Source: Pilasporangium apinafurcum (Eukaryota; Oomycota; Peronosporomycetes; Pythiales; Pythiaceae). From it: 64,000 nucleotides of DNA. Shown in pieces: positions 56,110 to 64,000 of the stretch. The position numbers and the translations under genes are program-made. Each line of letters starts with the position of its first letter. Within the stretch, counting starts at the first letter, position 1. The notes under the pieces were generated by a model. That model made no database searches and had not been told where the DNA came from. It saw only the letters and a list, made by a program, of their open reading frames with translations. The DNA is taken from the NCBI GenBank assembly GCA_001600495.1, contig BCKE01000001.1, positions 139,715 to 203,714 on the forward strand, given 5' to 3'.

Positions 56110-57873
56110 ATGGATGATGAGTCAGATCGACGGATGTATAATGGCAAGAAAGGCGACAGCATCGCCAACGGAAGCACCTCTACAGGCGATAGTGCAGTCG
56201 GAGCAAAGTCGGTGACAGTACTCTTTGATGCATCCAAAAAAGAGCAGTTTTACCCGACAAATGGACTAAAGAAACTAGCTCGGAAGCTCAAAACCATATG
56301 CAAGGTTGAGGTTAACAAGGACGACCTTTCCAAAGATCGAATAAAGGATGCAAACGTACTCGTGTTTGCCGGTGTGCGTGAGCGTTTCAGTTCGACTGAG
56401 TTTGCGACGCTCAAGGAGTTTCTACATGGCGGTGGGAGCATCTTGCTCATGCTCGGTGAAGGTGGCGAACAGACCTATGATACCAATCTTAACGGATGGC
56501 TCAAAGAGTGAGTGTGATTTGGCTTCAGGTAATGATGTATATATGCATGACCGGTTTATTGAGTTGTACTGTGCTGCAGTTACGGGATTTTCGTCAACCC
56601 GGACGCAGTCATACGAACAGTCTACCACAAATATCATCATCCCAAGGAAGTACTAATTTCCAACGGAGTTGTCAATCGAGAGATCGCAAGGATGGCAAGT
56701 GGAAACGAATATTTGCGGTTCTACTGTGTACTTGTACTAAACAATTATAAATTTGATGCAGACTAATGAATTGTCTAACAAGAAGGAGGTCATGCCTCGT
56801 GACCTACTAGGTGGTGACAAAATGAACACCATGGAGAAAGACCAAAAGGGTTTGTCGTTTGTCTACCCTTACGGGGCAACTCTCAACGTGAAGAAACCAG
56901 CGGCGCCAGTGCTCTCTACAGGCTTTATTTCATTCCCAGTCAATCGTCCAGTCGTAGCAGTTTGGCAGGAAGGTGGCGTCTCAGCACCCAGTTCAGCCGT
57001 GAAATCGGGGAGATTGATCGTGTTTGGCTCATCCCAGTGTTTTACGGACGAATGGATCGACAAGGAAGAAAATTCGAAGCTCCAGGAGATCATCTTTCGC
57101 TGGTTGCTCAAGGACAAAGCGATTCGGTTCGATCCAGTAGACGCAGAAAATCCAGATTTAAGTGAATACAATCGACTGCCAGACACACAGGCATTAAGTG
57201 AACGATTACGATCGTGTATGCAAGAAAGCGAAGAACTTCCAAAGGATTTCACACAGCTCTTCGACGATTCGCTGTTTAAATTCGACACTGCACTGATTCC
57301 TGAAGCTGTTGCATTGTACAAAGAACTTGGCGTCAAGCATGAGCCGCTCACGCTTATTCCACCACAGGTAATGAGATGTTTAGCCACCACTCATTTAAAG
57401 ATTCTCCTACTTATGCTTATATTCAATGCATTTCGTAGTTTGAGTGTCCACTACCGCAGCTGAAGTCAGCAGTTTTTCCTCCAACACTTCGAGAACCGCC
57501 ACCACCGGCATTGGATCAATTCGATCTGGATGAGCACTTTGCCAGCGAGTCGTTGCGACTGGCACAATTGACCAATAAGTGTTCGGATGACGATCTTGAG
57601 TACTATGTAAAGGAAAGCGCCGATATTTTGGGTATTTTGCCGAAACTGGACCCAGAACGCAACGATGCCAAATATGTTCTGGAATTTATCTTCCAGAAGA
57701 TTGCCAATTTCAAAAAACTCAATCAAGACATGCCGTTAATGGGAGTTGGCGGTGGTGGTGTAGCAGTAGCAGAAGCAGAGGAAACGTCGATGTTATCGAA
57801 ACAGCAGGGTAGTAGTAGTAGTAGATCGTTGGACAGGTTTATGTATGATGAGGGCAAGGCTACCACACCATGA
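56110..57873 (+). CDS. IFT52: Intraflagellar transport protein 52
   Basis: Exons 56110-56507, 56580-56694, 56762-57367 and 57439-57873, giving 517 residues. IFT52 is a core IFT-B1 subunit. Conserved parts: VTVLFDASKKEQFYP, GGGSILLMLGEGGE, YGIFVNPDAVIRTVYHKYHH, VYPYGATLNVKKPAAPVLST, and the C-terminal DEHFASESLRLAQLTNKCSD. The second intron (56695-56761) most likely uses a GC donor (ATG/GCAAGT), since no GT site keeps the frame with a sensible length. The protein is longer than animal IFT52 (437) because of a Ser/Gly N-terminus and a Gly-rich C-terminus. Confidence 0.93.
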
Positions 57874-57955
57874 CTGAAAATAAACAACTGTAGCTCATAT
57901 AAATACATTGGATCCATTGCGAAAGCTTACATCCAACTATCTACTTCTTATAGCT

Positions 57956-58628
57956 TCACTTTTTGCGGGAAGAAGGTGAAAGCGCTGTCTTTTGATAAAT
58001 GGTACTTTCCTTACCCAACGAATACCCGCGTGCTCCAGCGAGCTCGGCAGTGGCTTCATGTCGAATGTGGTGCACGTGTTCATAACTGCTCGTTCGTAGC
58101 TGCTTTTTTGTGGTCGACAGGATGTCACCAAATTGCTTTGAGACATCGTCATATTGCCGCTGTAATTCTTGACGCTCATGCCGTCGCTGATCCAGCCGTT
58201 TACAGAGCGGGACGTACCGATCCATGATGTTCTTCACTTCTTTGTCGATGTGTCCAACCTCACTCTCGTAGTGAGCAATGGCAGCCAAGCAGGTGGCATG
58301 CCCTTGTTTCATCTTGGCGACAAGTTTATCAAGTTCTCCTATCTGCAATCACGACAATAAAATGAGGATAGAACAGAAAGAAAAGAAGAATATAGATCTC
58401 CACATGGGCGTCTGTGATAGATAAGTTGTTAGACAACTCACCCTTAATGTTGCCAGCATCGAGACGTCCCCTTTCTCAAAAGCTTGTTGCTCCATGAGCG
58501 TCACACGCTTTGGCTAAAATTGATTTCACTTGATTAGATCAGCACAATAGTCAAGTTAACACCTATGCACTCATACTTACGCTCACACTGCCATTTTTTG
58601 GTACAGATGTAAGACCGGAACCAGGCAT
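57956..58628 (-). CDS. Short coiled-coil protein, family unknown
   Basis: Exons 58628-58581, 58513-58442 and 58342-57956 give 168 residues. The N-terminus is MPGSGLTSVPKNGSVSPKRV; the centre is one helix (IGELDKLVAKMKQGHATCLA onward) of about 95 residues with heptad-like Leu/Ile/Val; the last 40 residues are basic and polar. All three exons are in phase 0. The start could be further upstream if another exon exists. A flagellar or trafficking role is conceivable, but nothing shows it. Convergent with IFT52, 82 bp apart. Confidence 0.65.
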
Positions 58629-58937
58629 TGCTCGTCTCCCACCTATCCGAACTGCTAAAGCAGAAATTCCTTCAAATCATCACAATTAATGCTCTTCTTC
58701 TAGACCTCCAAGCTAAATATATCCTGAAAGGAGTAACACAATGCGAAAGCACCAAAGTCCATTGGTGTGGTAGACATGAGGGACGTATCTATTTGATGAT
58801 GATCGAGGTGCGATTGGTTCCATGGGACTGCCTGCTTTGCTCTTCATCTACTAATATCATCGGTACTCCCCGTATCGCGCCTGTTACTACAACAACCAAC
58901 ATCCACAGCGCTCCGACACACTATTTCCCCCACTATT

Positions 58938-59465
58938 TTAACCGTACTGAAGACGGAAGACGTCGTTATGAATGTAGTATGCTCCAGGTTGATGCGCCAC
59001 CAACTGGAACACCTGTGTGAACTGAATTGGAGGATTTTCTTCAATCTGCACAGCACATATACATATAGGTCGACCATTATAATCGCTTCTATCAGCGCTT
59101 TAAATTCATAATAAGCGTTGTTTTTGTACCTGGATTTTGCCCTGGACAAAGATGATCATCGCGTTCGACGATGTCGATGGCTGGATATCCACAGTCGGAT
59201 ATTCATGACGCACTGGAGGCAGTTGCGACAGTTTTTGCACGATCGCCTGCTGACCTGAATGCATCGTGCCTTCCCAACTCATGGTCGACACTGCTTGCTA
59301 TCAGGATATAAAGTATAAAACAAAGTTAGGAAACCATATGAATGAAAACAAGTCACGAAATCAAGTTCATAAACATACGTAGAGATTCGCGAGTGCTGCG
59401 CGATTCGTGTCAAAGGTCGTGTAGTAGTGTTGCACGAATGCATTGGCGACTTCTTCGGCCGACAT
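58938..59465 (-). CDS. NUTF2: Nuclear transport factor 2
   Basis: Exons 59465-59379, 59297-59130 and 59045-58938, all phase 0, giving 120 residues. NTF2 returns Ran-GDP to the nucleus. The start MSAEEVANAFVQHYYTTFDT, the STMSWEGTMHSGQQAIVQKL core and the end TQVFQLVAHQPGAYYIHNDV match animal and yeast NTF2 of about 125 residues. The conserved Ran-binding Asp and aromatic pocket residues appear to be kept. Confidence 0.93.
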
Positions 59466-60753
59466 CCTTCACTCGTTTCTTCTTCTCCTTCGGCTTTCCT
59501 TTCCTTCTTCGCCAAACAAACGAGTGAAAGCTGAAAAATTACCGCGAAAATTCGTGGTTCATACAAAGTAATGATCAAATAGAGGACGGTCTTTTATTTA
59601 TAAATATTGGTTACTATCTGTTATTTAACCGGTATAAAATGTATGTTTCTGGATAGGAATGTACGTCAGTATGTTGAAGCATTTCATTGCACGAATTTCG
59701 AGCTGAAGAACAGAACAGACGCAGTAGAGAGGCATGGAACGCATTCTTGCCACGCTCAAACCGCAATGTTTGCGGACTTAATGACAGATTGTATTGAAAT
59801 AGAAAATACTTTGACGGTTGACTATTTCGGAAGCAGCTGCGTTCTTATATGAATATCTCAAATCGACTCCAAAATCCACGAGGACCATGTGGTTTTGGCC
59901 TCAAGGATAAGCAGCTATTTAGCGAAAGATTTGATTATCGATGGTCTTATCTTCTTAAAAACATGAAGGACTTGTCGTTGATGTTCCAACACATCCTCTT
60001 AACCGATCAAACATACGCAAAAAAGTACGTCGAACTATTTTACGCTTCAAAGTAAGTGTATGTTGTCAACTGTGGATGTCAAATTTGCGACTGCCCAATG
60101 TTGAATTGGGTAAATGTCCAGAGCAACACCCTGTAATGGTATTTAACATTTCTGAATGCCATTTTTCTTCATCAAGATATTGCAGCAGCGATCCTTCTTG
60201 GTATCGGTGGTATCCTACATTATCTCTGAGTTAGCATTACTATGGTATGGTGTCTAGTCAAATGTTATCATAGTATGTAGGTCCGATCAAGCATTTACGT
60301 GTGCATGCATTCGTGGCATTGGATTTGTACGGGACCTTTTACACGTTATAATGTTCGGAATGCTTGCTTTTTCAGTAGATGACGATTTGAACTGAACTAC
60401 AATTTAGACAGGAATGGCGATATTAACAGCATTAGGTGAGTAAATCAAGAATGCCTCACTGTCGTCACTGATTGTAGTATGGAAGAAAACGATGACAACA
60501 TGAGAATTATGGTGGCTTTGAACACACAACAGGACAATTTCTATGATGTTATGTGGCTTTTATGCTTGAGAGTGTCGTTGATCGATAGTCTATTGAGATA
60601 AACTTACATAAAGAATGGGTCTTTGCCTTATCATCCATTGCATCTCGAGTTATCCAACGTATACCTCTACGCAACAATCAATCATATTTGGGTTTCGTTT
60701 TATTGGATCATCATTTTATATTCTCGCAGTAAGGTTAGAGATACATGTCCAAG
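59466..60753. other. Gene-poor stretch, 1.3 kb
   Basis: AT-rich. A plus-strand frame at 59849-60055 (68 codons, includes RFDYRWSYLLKNMKDLSLMF) and another at about 59607-59852 read like decayed coding sequence, but I recognise no family. No RNA gene seen. Confidence 0.35.
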
Positions 60754-61795
60754 TCATATCCATAACGGATTATGAGATCCTTCCGACAGGGAGTTACTTT
60801 CACTGCGGGTTGCATTGGAAACGTCTTGACTGTTGCACTTACTGTCTGCTTGAGATTCATTGACGGAAAGTTCGTGGTGACTCTGCGTCAAGAATGATTG
60901 AAATTGCGCGAGGGCAGCGTCACATTTGGGAATGACGTGGCCTTGCGTGTGGATGGACGTCAGCACTTGGCTCTCTCGCGTCTATGAAGTTAGATCCACA
61001 TAGCCATTAAAACTTATATTGATAAGAAATCACGTGATGACAGATGGGATAATGAAAGTCACCTGTGCTTGTTTAAATATGTCGACCACTTGCTGGCTTT
61101 TGGCAGCGGAAATGACATGATCGTTCGATCCAAACATGTGTAGCGACGGAATATCGCTGAGAACGCCTGATTTCATGGAATACTGCTCCGGTCCTACGTA
61201 GCTGCCAATCAAGATGGCCAACTTCGGACTCCAGCACAACTCATAACGTGCCTATCCAAATGATACAAGTACATAATAGCGCGATGAACCAATCATTCCA
61301 CCCTCATAAGCAAGGGGATACAATGCTTACCTGCTCGGAGCAAAGCCATGAAGCCAGACTTGCTCCCTGCGAAAACCCCATCACGCCGTCGATATCACCC
61401 AACTCGGTCAGCTGCTCATGCAGAAATGCCATCAACACTTTACGATCTTCATCCAGTTGGATGTGGTCACGGTGATGGGGCCCATTGAGTGGGCGCCACC
61501 AGGCGCGAAACTCTTCCTGTTTCTTCTTTATACACCGTACTCGATTCCGTTCTGCATCTGACGCATTGTTCAGCTTCTTCAGAAGTCGCGCTTGTGACGA
61601 TATACATGCTTTCTTCTCTAGAATCCGTGGCACGACGGTAAATGGGCCATTAACGTAGATGTACTCGATTGACTGCTCATCCTCTGAATAGACCTTCCGT
61701 AAGTGTTGAGTCTTGGTTGCGAACGTCTCGCCGTTCTGATACATCCCATGTAAACACAGCAGCCGCAATTTTCTCGTTCGTGTTGGCGCTGCCAT
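60754..61795 (-). CDS. FSH1/OVCA2-type serine hydrolase
   Basis: Exons 61795-61331, 61251-61063 and 60981-60754, all in phase 0, giving 293 residues. Family of alpha/beta hydrolases acting on short esters or acylated peptides. The nucleophile elbow GFSQGASLASWL, the Asp of HMFGSNDHVI and the His of TQGHVIPK form a plausible triad. The N-terminal LRLLCLHGMYQNGETFATKT matches FSH1 (LCLHGYRQN). The ATG at 61795 (MAAPTRTRKL) is chosen; no ATG lies further upstream in frame. The last 45 residues are Ser-rich and not part of the fold. Confidence 0.88.
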
Positions 61796-62937
61796 TGCTT
61801 TAGCGGGTTGTTTGACGCAATACCAGAGCGTTAGCAATCAAGAGCCTGTGTGATATCGCTCACACGCTCACTCTGGAGCAGCGACGTCGCTCCCTTATGT
61901 ATCACTTTCGCCAATTCAGGTAACGTAACAACCCAGAAGAACGAACGAGTATAGCGATTGTCTCCTGTTTAGAGGTCTTTGAATTTTGACACATGAAGCG
62001 TGTTTGGTTCATCGCGTTCTGGCCACCATGGCGAGCTCTTTCGAGCCAAGCCGAAAGTATACACTGCAGAGTATGAGCCAATACTTCAAATTTACCTCTG
62101 ACGGCTCATTTGGCTCGTTTCAAATATAATGGCTGAGGTGACGAGGACGACGTCACACCGGTCTGAAGTTTACAAACTGCAATCTTCAGGAGATGGCTTC
62201 CACTTCTTTTTAGACATACGAGTCATGGCTCAATGAGCAGAAAGCACTTAGAACGACGCCACTACTTTTGAATTTGTCGCTATATCAAAAGGATAGCATA
62301 GTCATTTCTATTCCTCCATTAGCAAGATTGCAATGGGAGAAATGGTGTCCATATGTGACTATGGCCTTCGTGTATACGCTTCGCAATCAATTAGCAAACA
62401 TTCATGTCCTGAATTGTTTTCTCTCATGATCATATTGTGTTTTTGCGATGACTTTCGAGTTGGTATACAATCGCAATTGAAACTGCAGTTGAGATTAGTC
62501 ATTTTTGTTGTAATCACTGGGATCAAATTGTCCTTTGAGTGCAAATTGTTCGTTTCTGTCGTTCACTGGGATTAACGACATAACATCCCAGTAATTATGC
62601 TCCATAGATTGATCTACTACTATTTGCTATGGTTGACTGGTATAGCAATACTCGTGATATCAAGGAACTGAAGGAAATACTCTTAAGTTATTGTTATTTT
62701 TAATAGCAAATGTGTTGAGTGTTGCTGACAAAACTTCTATTCCCATTGAAGCAAAAATGGACTCGTGCTACCGTAGCACAGATGAAATTAGCGCCTGAAC
62801 ATACCCTTCACAAGGTCCATTCTGTCGATACACCATTCCCGTGTCAGCGACAGAACCCAAACACTTGGATTGCCTGCGCCATTGGCAATTATGAATTCAT
62901 GCTGTCATGAAAATTGTCTAATCTTTACCAGATCGTT
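61796..62937. other. Gene-poor stretch, 1.1 kb
   Basis: Holds the hydrolase promoter and the 3' flank of the CLC gene. Two related inverted words (GCTCTTTCGAGCC and GACGGCTCATTTGGCTC) occur around 62034 and 62100. No gene recognised. Confidence 0.4.
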
Positions 62938-64000
62938 TTAATGTGGCAATATGTCACTCTCCGAAACTGGCCATTTATTACTGAGTGCTCGCTTGACTTG
63001 TTCGGTGCGGGACACTTTTCGACGTAATTGCCTGAAGAATCCAACAGGTGGCGCACCTGAGAGCGCATAGACTTCGTCTGGATCAACTACGTCTTTTGCA
63101 AGTCGGAAGCGCCTTGTACAATGCTCTTCTTCGAGTTCGCGCCGAGTGATGATGCCTCGGACGTTGTTGTGGCGGTTCACAATCACCAAGTGCCGCAACC
63201 CCGCGCTGCGAAAGAGCCTATACGCGCGAGTGAATGGTGCTTCCTCCTGCATCAGATAAGGTGTCTGGTTCATGTAGGGCGTGAGATCCACCCACATCGG
63301 TCGATCGTCTTCTGCAAGCGTATACAATCCTCCGCCTTCACCACCACTCCCTGTCAATGAAGTGCGGAGATCGGTAAAAGGGGTCGGCATTGGGTAACGT
63401 GGATAATGCGCTTCCATGTCGCGATATGACAAGCAGTAATTGCCATTTACACGCTCCGACGCGTCATATCCAAGCAATTTGTCTTCAGGTCGAGGTGTCT
63501 CCATCTCTTCATCGTTTACGTTCTTATAATCTGAGTTGATCACAACATCCGGCTTGTACGACGATGGATGTGGTTGGCGACTGAATGGTTTCGGCTTCGT
63601 CACTGTAAAATCACGTTGGCATAGAAGCACATTCAATTGCTTGCGCAAGATTACTCCAGCAAAAAACCGGTTCCCAAAGGTTGGGTCTTCCACAATAACA
63701 GGAAAAGCATTGTGTTTCGTACTCACAAGAAGATCAAAGATTACACCTATGTAATCATTAAGCAAAAGTCAGTATCAATACCAAAAGACGCACGGTAGCG
63801 ACTGATCTCATACCTGCACGCTCTACTGTACGAAGCGTTTTAGGATTCGGGGTCATGATGTGCTTCACACGAAGAAACGATCCGCGCAGCGGCGGATTCC
63901 AATCCAGAAACGGCACATGACGGAGATGAATGTGAATGTCATAAATACCCTCGTTAAAGTAGTTGCCTACCCATCGTGCGAAGAACGACGTCAAGATCAG
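62938..64000 (-). CDS. CLC-6/7-type chloride/proton transporter, C-terminal part
   Basis: Two exons visible, 64000-63814 (continues beyond the window) and 63746-62938. The sequence starts with the end of the membrane part (WVGNYFNEGIYDIHIHL) and continues into two CBS domains. CBS1 contains VKHIMTPNPKTLRTVERAGV and KHNAFPVIVED. CBS2 contains DLTPYMNQTPYLMQEEAPFT and GLRHLVIVNRHNNVRGIITR. The DIHIHLRHVPFLDWNPP stretch matches CLC-6/7 proteins of endosomes and lysosomes more than plasma-membrane CLCs. The linker between the CBS domains is long and acidic. The 5' part lies outside. Confidence 0.9.

Noticed and set aside
58628-59020. Plus-strand frame of 130 codons
   Set aside because: Overlaps the last NTF2 exon in antisense, and its start is not an ATG.

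Overview
The window reads as gene-dense nuclear DNA of a flagellated protist, most likely an oomycete. An Albugo-like genome would fit, but the genus is only a guess from moderate GC, short introns and intact flagellar genes. Genes are separated by tens to a few hundred bases. Introns are mostly 40-130 nt, with GTRNGT donors and YAG acceptors, and very small exons are common. Most products are conserved eukaryotic housekeeping proteins; the reading frames were rebuilt exon by exon by following protein families across splice sites.

Layout. 1-8.3 kb: PIERCE-like axonemal protein, complex I NDUFB9, an ankyrin/F-box protein, SmD3, a ubiquitin-fold protein with a hydrophobic tail, deoxyhypusine hydroxylase and an unknown protein. 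8.4-18.7 kb: two tandem MetAP2 genes, then a single-exon 7 kb CEP290. 19-29.5 kb: mitochondrial uS5, ARFRP1, NEDD8, UCHL5/UCH37, an unknown low-complexity protein, Tim23, prohibitin-2 and ribosomal protein S9. 29.8-33.4 kb: VPS41. 33.7-41.2 kb is an accessory-looking stretch: two single-pass proteins with Gly-rich tails, a CD36-family protein, a palindromic Fanzor remnant, a 63-residue membrane protein and a TVP15-like protein. 42-49.7 kb: four tandem paralogues of a seven-helix membrane protein. 49.8-53.3 kb: IFT27 and a Fanzor (TnpB-like) gene interrupted by an 840-base assembly gap. 53.4-64 kb: TMEM17, elongin C, a small membrane protein, ERH, IFT52, a coiled-coil protein, NTF2, an FSH1-type hydrolase and the 3' end of a CLC-6/7-type gene.

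Shared themes. PIERCE-like, CEP290, IFT27, IFT52 and TMEM17 all serve the cilium/flagellum, as expected for an organism with zoospores. NEDD8, UCHL5, elongin C, the F-box protein and the ubiquitin-fold membrane protein belong to ubiquitin-type pathways. NDUFB9, Tim23, PHB2 and uS5m are mitochondrial.

The most unusual content is (1) Fanzor DNA, one near-complete gene and one 1.03 kb palindrome with two 197-nt arms; (2) the four-gene membrane-protein array, whose members have lost introns stepwise from the 3' side; (3) a repeated promoter layout of two ATTGG (inverted CCAAT) boxes exactly 30 bp apart; and (4) the ubiquitin-fold/transmembrane fusion.
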